DNA from: Polycladospora coralii
Lineage (GTDB): Bacteria > Bacillota > Bacilli > Thermoactinomycetales > Thermoactinomycetaceae
Direction of reading: 5' to 3'
Length of the DNA: 64,000 bases
NCBI RefSeq assembly: GCF_014773435.2
Contig: NZ_JACXAG020000004.1
Coordinates: 236,365 to 300,364, forward strand
Shown: piece by piece, positions 9,078 through 19,400 of the stretch
How the letters are laid out: the number at the start of each line of letters is the position of its first letter
Position numbering within the stretch: position 1 is the stretch's first letter
Program-made: the position numbers and the translations under genes
The notes under the pieces: model-generated
The model's input: the letters and a program-made list of their open reading frames with translations, nothing else
The model's database searches: none
What the model was told of the DNA's origin: nothing

Positions 9078-10556
9078 ATGGGTACTAAGGAGAAAGATTA
9101 TAGTCAATACTTTGTAGCTCCTGACTTAAAGCAGGCGAAGAAACGTGGAAAAGAAAATATTGAAGTTGTAAAGTTTGAAGAAATTCCGGAAAGAATGCAA
9201 CAAGTAGGAATAGGGAAAAACTACTTCATTGATACCTTCGGTTGTCAAATGAATGTTCATGATAGTGAAGTGATTGCTGGATTATTGGAGCAGATGGGTT
9301 ACGAAAGAACTGAGCAAGCGCAAGTGGCGAGTATTATCCTCCTAAATACTTGTGCGATTCGAGAAAATGCCGAAGATAAAGTATTTGGTCAGCTAGGACG
9401 CTACAAACATCTCAAAATGGAAAACCCCGACTTAATACTGGGGGTATGTGGATGTATGTCTCAAGAAGAGTCAGTTGTAAACCGGATTTTGAAAAGTTAC
9501 CAACATGTAGATTTGATTTTTGGAACTCATAATATTCACCGTCTCCCACATTTATTACAAAATGCACTATTTAGTAAAGAAATGGTGGTGGAAGTCTGGT
9601 CTAAAGAAGGCGATGTTGTCGAAGATATGCCGAAGGTCAGAACTGAAAAGCTACGTGCTTGGGTTAATATTATGTATGGCTGTGATAAGTTTTGTACGTA
9701 TTGCATCGTTCCTTATACAAGAGGAAAAGAGCGTAGCCGACGTCCAGAAGATGTTTTAGAAGAAATCAGGGAGTTAGCACGTCTCGGATATCAAGAAGTT
9801 ACGCTTCTAGGACAAAATGTGAATGCATATGGTAAAGATTTTAAAGATCGTGTGTACCAATTTGGTCATCTCATGGATGATGTGCGTAAAATCGGGATTC
9901 CTCGTGTGCGTTTTACAACGAGTCATCCTCGTGACTTTGATGACCATCTCATTGAGGTGCTAGGAGAAAGAGGAAACTTGGTTGAGCATATCCATTTGCC
10001 TGTACAATCGGGTAGTAGTGAGATCTTAAAAATGATGTCCCGTAAATATGATCGTGAGACCTATCTAAACTTGGCCAATAAAATTCGCCGTGTCTTACCT
10101 GAAGTTGTTTTTACGACGGATATTATCGTAGGCTTTCCTGGAGAGACAGATGAGCAGTTTGAAGAAACTTTATCATTAGTGAGAGAAATGGAATATGATT
10201 CGGCGTTTACGTTTATCTATTCACCACGCGAGGGAACTCCGGCTGCTAAAATGAAAGACGATGTTCCTATGGAAGTAAAAAAAGAACGCTTACAACGATT
10301 AAATGAGCTTCAAAATGAAATTAGTTTACGTAAGAACGAAGTTTTACGTGGTCAAATCGTAGAAGTGCTTGTTGAAGGTGTTAGTAAGAAAAATGCAAAT
10401 GTCTTGTCTGGACGTACCCGAACCAATAAATTGGTTAATTTTGTTGGTCCTCAGCATTTGATTGGTGAACTTACCTTTGTTCGTATAGAAGAATCTCGGA
10501 CATGGTCACTTAATGGAGTTTGGCAAGATACAACAGCGCAAAAGGTGAGTGGGTAA
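9078..10556 (+). CDS. miaB: tRNA-2-methylthio-N6-dimethylallyladenosine synthase
   Basis: 492 aa radical-SAM methylthiotransferase that adds the 2-methylthio group at A37 of tRNAs reading UNN codons. N-terminal cluster cysteines lie in [19 protein letters not shown] and GVCGCM; the radical-SAM triad is CDKFCTYC followed by [15 protein letters not shown] domain ends the protein. It acts on the product of MiaA, encoded about 8 kb downstream. Followed closely by ymcA as in Bacillus. Confidence 0.97.
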   Translation: MGTKEKDYSQYFVAPDLKQAKKRGKENIEVVKFEEIPERMQQVGIGKNYFIDTFGCQMNVHDSEVIAGLLEQMGYERTEQAQVASIILLNTCAIRENAEDKVFGQLGRYKHLKMENPDLILGVCGCMSQEESVVNRILKSYQHVDLIFGTHNIHRLPHLLQNALFSKEMVVEVWSKEGDVVEDMPKVRTEKLRAWVNIMYGCDKFCTYCIVPYTRGKERSRRPEDVLEEIRELARLGYQEVTLLGQNVNAYGKDFKDRVYQFGHLMDDVRKIGIPRVRFTTSHPRDFDDHLIEVLGERGNLVEHIHLPVQSGSSEILKMMSRKYDRETYLNLANKIRRVLPEVVFTTDIIVGFPGETDEQFEETLSLVREMEYDSAFTFIYSPREGTPAAKMKDDVPMEVKKERLQRLNELQNEISLRKNEVLRGQIVEVLVEGVSKKNANVLSGRTRTNKLVNFVGPQHLIGELTFVRIEESRTWSLNGVWQDTTAQKVSG

Positions 10557-10558
10557 TT

Positions 10559-10963
10559 GTGGATCATCCAGTTCTGAAACAAGCGCGAAAATGTGCGGAA
10601 CAAATAGCAAAATGTGAAGAAATTATTCGTTTTCGCGCTGCAGAAGAGCAAGTTAATCAGAGCGATAGTGTTCAACAATTAATTGTACAAATTAAAAAGA
10701 AGCAGAAGGAACTGGTTCATGCGAAACACTATCATAAGCATGAACATTTGAAACAAATTGAGCAAAATTTAGTAGACATGAATGAACGGTTAGATGGATT
10801 GCCCATTGTGATGGAATATCAACAGTCTCAAGTCGCAGCAAATGATTTGATACAAATGATTCAACAAATTATAGGAGACACAGTCTCACAAAAAATAGAA
10901 GTTGAAGTCGGAAACCCGGTTGAATCGGGATGCGGAAGCGGTGGCTCTTGTGGTTGCTCCTGA
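10559..10963 (+). CDS. ymcA: YlbF/YmcA family protein (RicA-like)
   Basis: 134 aa, mostly helical, from the GTG at 10559 with AGGTGAG 9 nt upstream. Position directly after miaB matches ymcA (ricA), a subunit of the Ric complex that binds Fe-S clusters and affects RNA processing and phosphorelay in Bacillus. The C-terminus is a Cys/Gly/Ser tail (CGSGGSCGCS) with three cysteines, fitting cluster ligation. The family also contains YlbF (RicF), and assignment between the two rests on gene order. Confidence 0.82.
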   Translation: MDHPVLKQARKCAEQIAKCEEIIRFRAAEEQVNQSDSVQQLIVQIKKKQKELVHAKHYHKHEHLKQIEQNLVDMNERLDGLPIVMEYQQSQVAANDLIQMIQQIIGDTVSQKIEVEVGNPVESGCGSGGSCGCS

Positions 10964-10970
10964 TTTTTTC

Positions 10971-11000
10971 AAAACCCTACAGATTTTCTGTAGGGTTTTT
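10971..11000 (+). terminator. Terminator after ymcA
   Basis: 12-bp stem (AAACCCTACAGA / TCTGTAGGGTTT) with a TTT loop and further T residues. Confidence 0.9.
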
Positions 11001-11022
11001 GGCACTCTAGACGAATGCCCTG

Positions 11023-11030
11023 CATACACT
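11023..11030 (+). promoter_or_regulatory. Possible SigE-type -10 element of cotE
   Basis: CATACACT agrees fully with the SigE -10 pattern CATACANT and lies 36 nt before the cotE start. No convincing -35 was found, so this is tentative. Bacillus cotE is known to have SigE and SigK promoters. Confidence 0.35.
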
Positions 11031-11065
11031 TGTAAATGAACGAAGTTTTATGAGGAGGGAGCATC

Positions 11066-11644
11066 TTGTCACAAAGTGAGAAAGCTATTGAATATCGACA
11101 TATTATTACGAAAGCAGTGTGTGGAAAAGGACGCAAATTTTCCCAAGTATCCCACGCTTTAAAGCCATCCACTCCAATTCACACCATACTTGGAGCGTGG
11201 GTCATTAATCACAAATACGAGTGTCATAAAGTCGGGGAAGCCGTTGAAGTCCAAGGAACCTATGACATTAATATCTGGGTGTCAGCTAAAGGGAATACAA
11301 AGACAGACGTCATTAAAGAAACCGTGAGTTATACTGAACAGGTACCACTCAACTACTACGATCAACATACACGTGATACCTCTGTAGCAGTAAGTACAGC
11401 CGTCACGCAAGTACCTAACTGCGTTGAAGCATCAATTGCTTCTAATTCTGAGGGAATCAATATTCGTGTTGAAAAAGAATTTCAAGTGGAATTGGTTGGA
11501 GAAACCAAAATCTGTGTGCCCGTTTACCCGATGGAGCTAGCAAATACAGATGAAAAAGATTATGTCAGCGAATATGTTGGTGATGAAGCAGATGATTTTG
11601 AGCACTTGGATGGAGATATTATATTAGATGATCTAACGGACTAA
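11066..11644 (+). CDS. cotE: Outer spore coat morphogenetic protein CotE
   Basis: 192 aa, near the Bacillus CotE size (181). Diagnostic segments are YRHIITKAVCGKGRKFSQ, the THTILGAWVINHKYE-like strand (TILGAWVINHKYE), and NIWVSAKGNTKTDV, with the acidic C-terminus typical of CotE. It assembles the outer coat around the forespore from the mother cell. Start TTG at 11066 with GGAGGG at 11054-11059. Sits in the conserved miaB-ymcA-cotE-mutS order. Confidence 0.96.
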   Translation: MSQSEKAIEYRHIITKAVCGKGRKFSQVSHALKPSTPIHTILGAWVINHKYECHKVGEAVEVQGTYDINIWVSAKGNTKTDVIKETVSYTEQVPLNYYDQHTRDTSVAVSTAVTQVPNCVEASIASNSEGINIRVEKEFQVELVGETKICVPVYPMELANTDEKDYVSEYVGDEADDFEHLDGDIILDDLTD

Positions 11645-11661
11645 AACGTTTCTGATTTCTG

Positions 11662-11688
11662 AAAAAGAGGGCGCTCGCCCTCTTTTTT
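11662..11688 (+). terminator. Terminator after cotE
   Basis: Stem AGAGGGC / GCCCTCT with loop GCTC, flanked by A and T runs, so it could act in both directions. Confidence 0.9.
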
Positions 11689-11784
11689 ATTGAAACTAAC
11701 GTTTTTCAATTTAGATACATACCATATGACATCATACAGGAATGATATACAACAGGCGTGTGTATGAGAGAAAGGGGAAAGGTT

Positions 11785-13164
11785 ATGGGAGCCGTTACCC
11801 TTCCTAGTCAAGCGGTTGACAATGAAAAGCGATTACAAGAACTTATTATTACGAAGAGTCAACGGTTAACCTCATCAATTCGACTGGACGCAAAAGATTT
11901 GTATGTATCAGATTATGTACTTACACTAAACCCTGAGAAAATGGTAAATCAAGCGCAAAAGCTGGAAACGCAAACCAAAATCCTCAATTTACATGGAATT
12001 GCAGTTGCGGGAAGCAAAAGTATTTTACGCGAATATGTGGTAGGCGTGTTTCAGACGAAAGCCATATTTATTTATCAATCTCAAGAGAGTGCCCAGCTGG
12101 TATCGAATAGCAATAAAAAATATAAGCGATCTTTCAAGAAAATTTCCTCTCAAGATAATAGTAAAGAAGTAAGAAGAGTTCGTAATCTTTCGATTCGTGC
12201 TATATATGCGCTTGGATTAGATTATGGCATTGTTAAATGTGGGATTGGTATCGGTCGTCGAACTTTAGTTATACAAGTTTATCCTACACCAAAAGTAAAT
12301 TTGATTATGGCGCAGGAATTTGGAAAAGCGATCGCACAGTATGCCAATCAGACCCAAATCGACCATCAATTAAATGAAGTCGTCCTTGGTGCCGATCCTG
12401 AATTTGTAATGCAATCGCCCAAAGGTCACTTGTTAATCGCCTCGAAATATTTTCCACTAAAAGGGAAAGTCGGGTGTGATGCGATTTGGATGGGGCAAAA
12501 TCATGCGAATAAGCCAATTGTTGAAGTAAGGCCAGATCCTACTTCAGATCCGCACACATTGGTCGTCAACATTTATAAAGGGCTGCTATTTGCTGCACGG
12601 AAAATGAAAAATGTACCCTCAAAATGGTTGACAGGAGCCATGCCCTATAAAGGCTTTCCGCTAGGAGGACATATTCATTTTAGTGGAATTCAACCTGACT
12701 TTAAACTTTTACGGGCATTAGATAATTACTTAACCCTACCCCTTGTTAACATTGAAGATGATCGTGGCAAAGCGAGAAGACCGAAATATGGTTTTTTGGG
12801 TGATTTTCGTTATCAACCACATGGTGGCTTTGAATATCGAACCCCTCCCAGTTGGTTGATTTCACCTATGTTGTGTAAAGGCGTATTTATGGCTGCGCAA
12901 GTCATTGTTGCCAACTATAAGCAACTTCAATATCAGCCCCTTGAACATTTAGAGATGCAACAGGCTTATTATAGGGGTGATAAAGACGAAATTAAAGAGA
13001 TCATCCAGTATTTATGGGAAGATTTAAAAGAACTAGATGATTATCGCGTTTACAAAAAAACACTAGATCTATTTTATTCCTATCTGATCTCAGGAATGAG
13101 TTGGGATGAACGCACTGACTTTCGAAAACAATGGCGGATTCCACCATTTCAAGATAAAGATTAA
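11785..13164 (+). CDS. Putative amidoligase, phage phiEco32-type COOH-NH2 ligase
   Basis: 459 aa from the ATG at 11785, which has AGGGGAAAGG just upstream (earlier GTG/ATG starts are possible). The C-terminal half carries motifs of the glutamine-synthetase-fold amidoligases: GADPEFVM near residue 202, VEVRPDP, GGHIHFSG near 294, and FEYRTPPS. These enzymes use ATP to join a carboxylate to an amine. The N-terminal 180 residues are unassigned and look like a fused accessory domain. The gene lies between cotE and mutS, outside the core operon, with its own terminator-bounded unit. Substrate unknown; a role in modifying spore coat or peptide is inference. Confidence 0.7.
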   Translation: MGAVTLPSQAVDNEKRLQELIITKSQRLTSSIRLDAKDLYVSDYVLTLNPEKMVNQAQKLETQTKILNLHGIAVAGSKSILREYVVGVFQTKAIFIYQSQESAQLVSNSNKKYKRSFKKISSQDNSKEVRRVRNLSIRAIYALGLDYGIVKCGIGIGRRTLVIQVYPTPKVNLIMAQEFGKAIAQYANQTQIDHQLNEVVLGADPEFVMQSPKGHLLIASKYFPLKGKVGCDAIWMGQNHANKPIVEVRPDPTSDPHTLVVNIYKGLLFAARKMKNVPSKWLTGAMPYKGFPLGGHIHFSGIQPDFKLLRALDNYLTLPLVNIEDDRGKARRPKYGFLGDFRYQPHGGFEYRTPPSWLISPMLCKGVFMAAQVIVANYKQLQYQPLEHLEMQQAYYRGDKDEIKEIIQYLWEDLKELDDYRVYKKTLDLFYSYLISGMSWDERTDFRKQWRIPPFQDKD

Positions 13165-13238
13165 AGGAAGCAATATCGAAAGTGTGTTAAACATGTTAAA
13201 ATAGATGAGGAAAAAAACTAGGTCCGGAGGAAGAGAAT

Positions 13239-15815
13239 GTGGCAAAATATACTCCGATGATGCAGCAATACTTAACTATAAAAGACAATTATCAGGATGC
13301 GTTTTTATTTTTTCGATTAGGGGATTTTTATGAGTTGTTTTTCGATGATGCCTTAAAAGCGGCAGAAGAATTGGAAATCACTTTAACAAGTAGAGACGGT
13401 GGAAATAAGCGAATCCCCATGTGTGGGGTTCCTTATCATTCTGCCAGTACTTATATTGAGAAATTGATTGACAGAGGGTACAAAGTAGCGATTTGTGAAC
13501 AAGTTGAAAACCCAAGTGGTAAAGGCGTTGTGAAGCGTGAAGTTGTTCGTGTCATCACGCCTGGGACGATCATGGAAGAAAGCATGTTAAACGATCAGGA
13601 AAACAATTTCTTAGTATTAATAGCAGAAGATGAGGCAAGTGTGGGCTTAATTGCGGTAGATTTATCGACTGGTGAGTGTCATATCACAGAACAAATAGGG
13701 TCGCTAGCCACGATCTGGGATGAAGTAAGTACGTATCAACCTAAAGAAGTGGTACTGGATCATCAGCTAACTACAGCTGAAATATCCATGCATCAATCTT
13801 ATGTGTTTACGCCCTTTTCTCTAAGTGAGACAAAAGTAGATGAGGAATTAATACGCAAGCAATTTTTAGAGTATGACGAAGTATGTACAAGTCCTAGCTT
13901 AAAAAAGGTGACAAAACTGCTATATGCATACTTGCATGAAACACAAAAGAAATCATTAGGCCATTTAAAGCGTTTGCATAGATACCAGACGAAGCAATAT
14001 ATGACTTTGGATGATGCTGCTAGGCGAAATTTGGAGTTGAACCGTACCTTAGGAGAGGGTAAGAAAAAAGGTTCCTTATTATGGTTGCTGGACCAAACTG
14101 CAACAGCTATGGGAAGTCGGTTACTCAAGAAATGGTTGGACAAGCCGTTACTTCAAAAAGAAGCAATACTTGCTAGGCAAAATACGGTTGCAGCGCTGTT
14201 AGAAGATTTCATTCTATTAGATGAAGTGCATGATGATTTACGGCGTGTTTATGATTTGGAACGCTTGGTCGCTCGTATCTCCTATGGATCGGCAAATGCC
14301 CGTGATTTGAATGCGGTAAAACGTTCACTTGGAGCCATCCCAGTTCTAAAAGAGCGTTTAGAGGGAAGCTCATTTGCGTTTTTACAAGAGATTGGGAAAA
14401 ATATGGATCCTTGTACCGATCTATTTCATTTTATTGAGGGGGCGATTGTAGATGATCCGCCCATCTCGATTAAAGAGGGAAATATGATTTGTGTTGGCTA
14501 TGATCCACAGCTAGATGAGTTACGCTCCATTCAAACAAATGGGAAATCGTGGTTGGCTGAACTCGAACAAAAAGAACGTGAAGCGACAGGGATTAAATCA
14601 CTTAAAATCGGTTATAATCGAGTGTTTGGTTATTACATCGAAGTAACAAAATCTAACCTCCGTCTGTTACCAGAAGGCAGATATCAAAGAAAGCAGACGC
14701 TAAGTAATGCCGAGCGCTTTATCACACCTGAATTAAAGGAACGTGAACAGCTGATCTTAAATGCCGCTGAAAAGTCGATTGAATTAGAGCATACTTTATT
14801 TGTGCAAGTGCGAGATCAAATTGCATCTGAGATAAGACGTTTACAAGAATTGGGTGAAGAAGTCGCGCGATTAGATGTTCTACACGCATTTGCTAGGGTC
14901 GCTAAAAAATTTCAATATTGTCGGCCGCAGATTCATGAACAAAATGAACTGTCGATTCATGCTGGACGGCATCCAGTCGTAGAAGCAGTATCCGATATAG
15001 AAGCTTTTGTAGCAAATGATACAGAACTATCGAATGATCAACAACAAATCTATCTAATTACAGGACCCAATATGGCAGGGAAAAGCACGTATATGCGTCA
15101 GGTTGCATTGATTACCATTCTCGCACAGGTGGGGAGCTTTGTGCCTGCTACTGAAGCCAAAATATCTATTGTAGATCGCATTTTTACACGGATTGGGGCC
15201 GCAGATGATTTAGTGGGGGGCCGCAGTACATTTATGGTAGAAATGGCTGAAACTTGTCATGCACTTAAAGCGGCTACTTCACAGAGCTTGATCCTGTTAG
15301 ATGAAGTGGGGCGTGGTACATCTACTTATGATGGCATGGCACTGGCACAAGCCATTGTCGAGTTTATCCATGAGGAAATAGGTGCTAAAACGTTGTTTTC
15401 CACACATTATCATGAGTTAACGGAATTGGAGTGTTCACTTTCACGATTAGTTAATGTGCATGCCCAGTGTGTTGAAGAAGATGGAAAAGTCGTTTTTTTG
15501 CATCGTATTGTTCCGGGTGGAGCAGATAAAAGCTATGGGATTCATGTAGCTGAGTTGGCTGGGTTACCAGTAGCTGTCGTTGAGCGGGCTCGCAAGCTGT
15601 TACATGATTTGGAAGGGAGACTTTCCAACGGATCAAATCAGCACACGGGACAGACGGCTCAACTTTCATTATTTGAAACCCCAGTTGAGAAAGGGAAAAA
15701 TGATGGAAAGCAACATAAAGATTTAGTGAAAAAAGTGCAAAAGTTTGATTTGATGAATCAAACGCCATTTGAAGCCATGCAATTTATTATGGAACTTCAG
15801 AAAACTTTAAAGTAA
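13239..15815 (+). CDS. mutS: DNA mismatch repair protein MutS
   Basis: 858 aa, normal length. The mismatch-probing F-x-E motif is at residues 30-32 (GDFYELF), the Walker A GPNMAGKST near 609, and the Walker B region DEVGRGTSTYDG near 688. Recognises mispairs and recruits MutL. GTG start at 13239 with GGAGG at 13226-13230; the ATG at 13237 is out of frame. mutL follows 14 nt after the stop. Confidence 0.98.
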   Translation: MAKYTPMMQQYLTIKDNYQDAFLFFRLGDFYELFFDDALKAAEELEITLTSRDGGNKRIPMCGVPYHSASTYIEKLIDRGYKVAICEQVENPSGKGVVKREVVRVITPGTIMEESMLNDQENNFLVLIAEDEASVGLIAVDLSTGECHITEQIGSLATIWDEVSTYQPKEVVLDHQLTTAEISMHQSYVFTPFSLSETKVDEELIRKQFLEYDEVCTSPSLKKVTKLLYAYLHETQKKSLGHLKRLHRYQTKQYMTLDDAARRNLELNRTLGEGKKKGSLLWLLDQTATAMGSRLLKKWLDKPLLQKEAILARQNTVAALLEDFILLDEVHDDLRRVYDLERLVARISYGSANARDLNAVKRSLGAIPVLKERLEGSSFAFLQEIGKNMDPCTDLFHFIEGAIVDDPPISIKEGNMICVGYDPQLDELRSIQTNGKSWLAELEQKEREATGIKSLKIGYNRVFGYYIEVTKSNLRLLPEGRYQRKQTLSNAERFITPELKEREQLILNAAEKSIELEHTLFVQVRDQIASEIRRLQELGEEVARLDVLHAFARVAKKFQYCRPQIHEQNELSIHAGRHPVVEAVSDIEAFVANDTELSNDQQQIYLITGPNMAGKSTYMRQVALITILAQVGSFVPATEAKISIVDRIFTRIGAADDLVGGRSTFMVEMAETCHALKAATSQSLILLDEVGRGTSTYDGMALAQAIVEFIHEEIGAKTLFSTHYHELTELECSLSRLVNVHAQCVEEDGKVVFLHRIVPGGADKSYGIHVAELAGLPVAVVERARKLLHDLEGRLSNGSNQHTGQTAQLSLFETPVEKGKNDGKQHKDLVKKVQKFDLMNQTPFEAMQFIMELQKTLK

Positions 15816-15829
15816 GAAGAGAGGTGAAA

Positions 15830-17644
15830 ATGGTGGGGAAGATTCAAGTGCTATCTGATCATTTAGCGAATCAGATTGCTGCTGGTGAAGTGGTGGAAAG
15901 ACCCGCCTCTATTGTGAAAGAGTTGATGGAAAATGCAATTGATGCCGATGCTGATCGTATTCAGATTTATCTAGAAGAAGGTGGAATCTCCCTCATCCGT
16001 GTGATTGATAACGGTCTCGGAATGGATCAGGAAGATGCTAAACTGGCATTTGGGCGGCATGCAACCAGTAAAATTAAACATGAACGGGACCTCTCTACTA
16101 TAAGAACGTTAGGTTTTCGCGGTGAAGCACTTCCAAGTATTGCCTCAGTTTCTAAAGTACGCCTAACGACTGCATCTGATCCTGAGCAGGCTGCGTGTAC
16201 AGTCTCTATAGCAGGTGCTGGTGCAATGAAGACAGAACTTACATCGCGCCCATTGGGAACGGAAGTAGAAGTGAAAGATTTATTTTTTAATACACCGGCC
16301 CGTTTAAAGTATTTAAAAACGATCAATACTGAAGTGGGTCATGTTGCTGATGTGGTTGGGCGATTAGCCTTAGCACATCCAAAAATTAGCTTTAGCTTAT
16401 CTCATAATGGGAAGGAACTATTTCGTTCAGCAGGAGATGGGAAAAGCTTACATGTACTTCATGCCCTATACGGGAAGCAAGTGACCCGCCATATGGTCGA
16501 TTTTGCCGATGAAGATCTCGACTTTAAGATTTGGGGTTATATGAGTAAACCAGAAGTGACACGTGCAAGTCGTAATTATATCTCCTTAATTGTAAATGGT
16601 CGGTATGTACGCTCGATACCGATTACACAAGCGATACTAAGAGCCTATGCGACTTTACTCCCAGTGGGGCGCTTTCCGCTCGGAGTGGTTTATGTGAATA
16701 TGGACGCCAAACTACTCGATGTCAATGTTCACCCAGCTAAGCTTGAGGTCCGTCTTTCGAAAGAAAAAGAGCTTTGCTTACAAATTGAAAAGTTATTAAA
16801 GGCGACTTTTTCTAAGCAAACCTTCATTCCCAAGTTACAATTGGAAAAAAAAGAAAGACCGGAGATTAAACCTGTGCAATCTTCATTTGACTGGAACAAA
16901 GAGCGTGAGCAAGTGCGAGAGAGACCACGCCCCGTTTATCAATCCTCTTTCACGCAGTTGTCGAAGCCAGTAGCGGAACCTATGCCACCTATATCGGAAG
17001 AAATAAAAGAAGAAAAATTAGAAATGGGGGAGATGGAGGAGGAGTCCAAATCTCCAGTAAATCGACTGCCGCAACTATTACCAATTGGCCAGATACATGG
17101 CACCTATGTAGTGGCGCAAGCAGAAGATGGATTTTATTTGTTTGATCAACATGCAGCGCATGAACGGATATACTATGAAAAATTTGTTCGTAAAATGAAA
17201 GAGAAAAATCACGGGCAGCAAGCGCTACTTGTCCCACTTACGGTGGAATGTACGGCTACAGAAGCTTTGTGCTTGCAAACTTACGTAACGGATTTACAAG
17301 AGTGGGGTTTAGATATAGAGCCATTTGGCGGAACCACCTTCCTCATACGTTCCTATCCAAACTGGTTTCCTGAACAAGATGTAGAAGGCTTAATTTTTGA
17401 AATCGTAACTTGGCTACAAAAACAAGGGAAGATTGACACGGCGCTATTGCGTGACGAAAGTGCTAAAATGATGTCTTGTAAAGCTGCGATTAAGGCAAAT
17501 CGCCATTTGCGTAAGGATGAGATGGAGAAGCTGATCGAGCAATTACACCATTGCGAAAATCCTTTTACCTGCCCACATGGTAGACCGATCTTTATCCATT
17601 TCAGCACATATGAACTTGAGAAAATGTTTAAGCGGGTGATGTAA
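15830..17644 (+). CDS. mutL: DNA mismatch repair endonuclease MutL
   Basis: 604 aa. GHKL ATPase motifs at the N-terminus include IAAGEVVERPASIVKEL with MENAIDADAD, DNGLGM and GFRGEALPSI. The C-terminal domain carries DQHAAHERIYYE, the DQHA(X)2E(X)4E metal site of nicking MutL proteins, so it is an endonuclease as in other bacteria lacking MutH. The ATG at 15830 is chosen because GAGG precedes it; an earlier GTG at 15824 and a GTG at 15833 are also in frame. Confidence 0.97.
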   Translation: MVGKIQVLSDHLANQIAAGEVVERPASIVKELMENAIDADADRIQIYLEEGGISLIRVIDNGLGMDQEDAKLAFGRHATSKIKHERDLSTIRTLGFRGEALPSIASVSKVRLTTASDPEQAACTVSIAGAGAMKTELTSRPLGTEVEVKDLFFNTPARLKYLKTINTEVGHVADVVGRLALAHPKISFSLSHNGKELFRSAGDGKSLHVLHALYGKQVTRHMVDFADEDLDFKIWGYMSKPEVTRASRNYISLIVNGRYVRSIPITQAILRAYATLLPVGRFPLGVVYVNMDAKLLDVNVHPAKLEVRLSKEKELCLQIEKLLKATFSKQTFIPKLQLEKKERPEIKPVQSSFDWNKEREQVRERPRPVYQSSFTQLSKPVAEPMPPISEEIKEEKLEMGEMEEESKSPVNRLPQLLPIGQIHGTYVVAQAEDGFYLFDQHAAHERIYYEKFVRKMKEKNHGQQALLVPLTVECTATEALCLQTYVTDLQEWGLDIEPFGGTTFLIRSYPNWFPEQDVEGLIFEIVTWLQKQGKIDTALLRDESAKMMSCKAAIKANRHLRKDEMEKLIEQLHHCENPFTCPHGRPIFIHFSTYELEKMFKRVM

Positions 17645-17648
17645 GATT

Positions 17649-18419
17649 TTGTTTGTAACGACTTCTTTTCAACCAAGAAATTTAGAACGAACGAAGGCTG
17701 AACAATTGGCGTCTTCATTAGAAGTACCCTATGTAGAACGCCAAAAATATAACTTACCAGAATTGTTTCAACAAACTTCAGACGTGTATGCGCTGGTTGT
17801 GACCAAAAAAGAGTTGCGCTGTGTGAGTCGAACAGGAGAAGTTTTTTTCTTCCATCCTAATATGTCGGCTCTCCGCATTAAACATTTACAATCCAATCAA
17901 CCTGATGTGATGGTTACTGCAACACAAATGCAAGCGGGAGATACGGTGTTAGATTGTACCATGGGAATGGGAGCAGACGCGATTGTTGCTTCGTATGCAG
18001 TTGGGGCGAAAGGCAAAGTGATTGCACTGGAAAGTGAAACCGCTATTGCTGTCATTGTGCAAGCAGGTTTACAGTCTTATCAGACTGATCGAAAAGCATT
18101 ACAAGAGGCGATGGGAAGAATTACAGTGGTCAATCAAAATTATGAGGATTATTTATCCGTGTGTGAGAGCGACTCAGTAGATATCGTCTTATTTGATCCG
18201 ATGTTTCGTCATACGATTCAAGCTTCTAAAGCGATGCAATCATTAAAACCACTTACGAATAATGCAGCACTTTCAGCCAAAGCAGTAAAGGAAGCCGTTC
18301 GTGTGGCGAGAAAAGGTGTATTTCTCAAAGAGAGACCTCAGAGTGGAGAATTTGAACGACTAGGATTTACCATACGTCATCGTTCATCACGTTTTGCTTG
18401 GGGGATAATCAAACCGTAG
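17649..18419 (+). CDS. RsmJ-like class I SAM-dependent methyltransferase
   Basis: 256 aa. SAM-binding motif I is DCTMGMGADAIVAS, followed by KVIALESE and the catalytic-loop style DIVLFDPMFR. This pattern matches the putative methyltransferase family that includes the 16S rRNA G1516 enzyme RsmJ, but the exact target in Firmicutes is not established. Start TTG at 17649, 4 nt after the mutL stop, and overlap-free link to miaA place it in the mutSL-miaA operon. Confidence 0.75.
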   Translation: MFVTTSFQPRNLERTKAEQLASSLEVPYVERQKYNLPELFQQTSDVYALVVTKKELRCVSRTGEVFFFHPNMSALRIKHLQSNQPDVMVTATQMQAGDTVLDCTMGMGADAIVASYAVGAKGKVIALESETAIAVIVQAGLQSYQTDRKALQEAMGRITVVNQNYEDYLSVCESDSVDIVLFDPMFRHTIQASKAMQSLKPLTNNAALSAKAVKEAVRVARKGVFLKERPQSGEFERLGFTIRHRSSRFAWGIIKP

Positions 18420-18433
18420 ACAGGAGGGCTGTT

Positions 18434-19363
18434 ATGAAGCCGAAAGTACTTGTTATTACAGGGCCTACAGCTGTGGGTAAAACAGCGACTAGCATGTCGT
18501 TAGCTCATTCTTTGCACGGGGAGATTATCTCGGGTGATTCTATGCAGGTTTATCAAGGAATGGATATTGGGACAGCAAAAGCAACGACAGTGGAGCGTAC
18601 ACAAATTCCTCATCATATGATTGACTTAGTAACGCCAGATCAATCTTTTTCAGTTCAGGATTATCAGCAACAAGCTAGGGCATGCATTGCCGATATTACA
18701 AACCGAGGTGCGATTCCGCTCATTGTTGGAGGCACCGGTCTCTATATTGAATCTGTTATTTATGAGTATGAGATGCCAGATGTTACTGAACATCCTGAAA
18801 TTCGCAGGCGTTACGTCGCTATGGCCGAACAAAAAGGAGTCGCATATCTTCACCAACAACTCTTTCAAGTGGATCCAGAGTCGGCTAAAAAACTACATCC
18901 CAATGATGTAAGGCGTGTAATTCGTGCGTTAGAAGTGCATGAAGTAACGGGTACGCCCTTTTCGCAATTAAAACGAAAGGGGAGCTCGCCTTTTGACGTA
19001 TTGTGGCTGGGTCTTACCATGCCGAGGGAACTTTTGTATGAACGGATCAACCAACGTGTTGATCACATGTTAAAAAGGGGTTTAATCGAAGAGGTGGAAA
19101 CGTTAAAAGCGAAGGGTTATCACCTTGGATTGACTTCTATGCAAGCCATCGGTTATAAAGAGATGATGTGGTATTTAAATGGTGAAATCTCCTATGAGGA
19201 AGCCGTTCGTGTGTTGAAACAAGGGACCAGAAAGTATGCGAAACGGCAACTGTCGTGGTTTCGAAGGAATGATGATATAAACTGGTTTGACATGACTCAA
19301 CCTGATGTTTGGCAAGAGATTAAGAAATTAGTGGCAGGAAAGTTTAATCAATCTGAAGAATAG
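18434..19363 (+). CDS. miaA: tRNA dimethylallyltransferase
   Basis: 309 aa. Transfers a dimethylallyl group to N6 of A37, the step before MiaB. Shows the P-loop GPTAVGKT near the start, SGDSMQVYQGMDIGTAK, and PLIVGGTGLYIES. The ATG at 18434 has GGAGGG at 18423-18428 and gives the family N-terminus; the frame reads further upstream but without support. Followed 37 nt later by hfq, a pairing seen widely in bacteria. Confidence 0.97.
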   Translation: MKPKVLVITGPTAVGKTATSMSLAHSLHGEIISGDSMQVYQGMDIGTAKATTVERTQIPHHMIDLVTPDQSFSVQDYQQQARACIADITNRGAIPLIVGGTGLYIESVIYEYEMPDVTEHPEIRRRYVAMAEQKGVAYLHQQLFQVDPESAKKLHPNDVRRVIRALEVHEVTGTPFSQLKRKGSSPFDVLWLGLTMPRELLYERINQRVDHMLKRGLIEEVETLKAKGYHLGLTSMQAIGYKEMMWYLNGEISYEEAVRVLKQGTRKYAKRQLSWFRRNDDINWFDMTQPDVWQEIKKLVAGKFNQSEE

Positions 19364-19400
19364 GTTTAACTAGGCTAAAAATACATAGGAGGTACGGATT

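Noticed and set aside
16027..17237. Reverse frames inside mutL and similar antisense frames across mutS, glnA and asnS
   Set aside because: They lie fully inside well-identified genes and lack ribosome sites.
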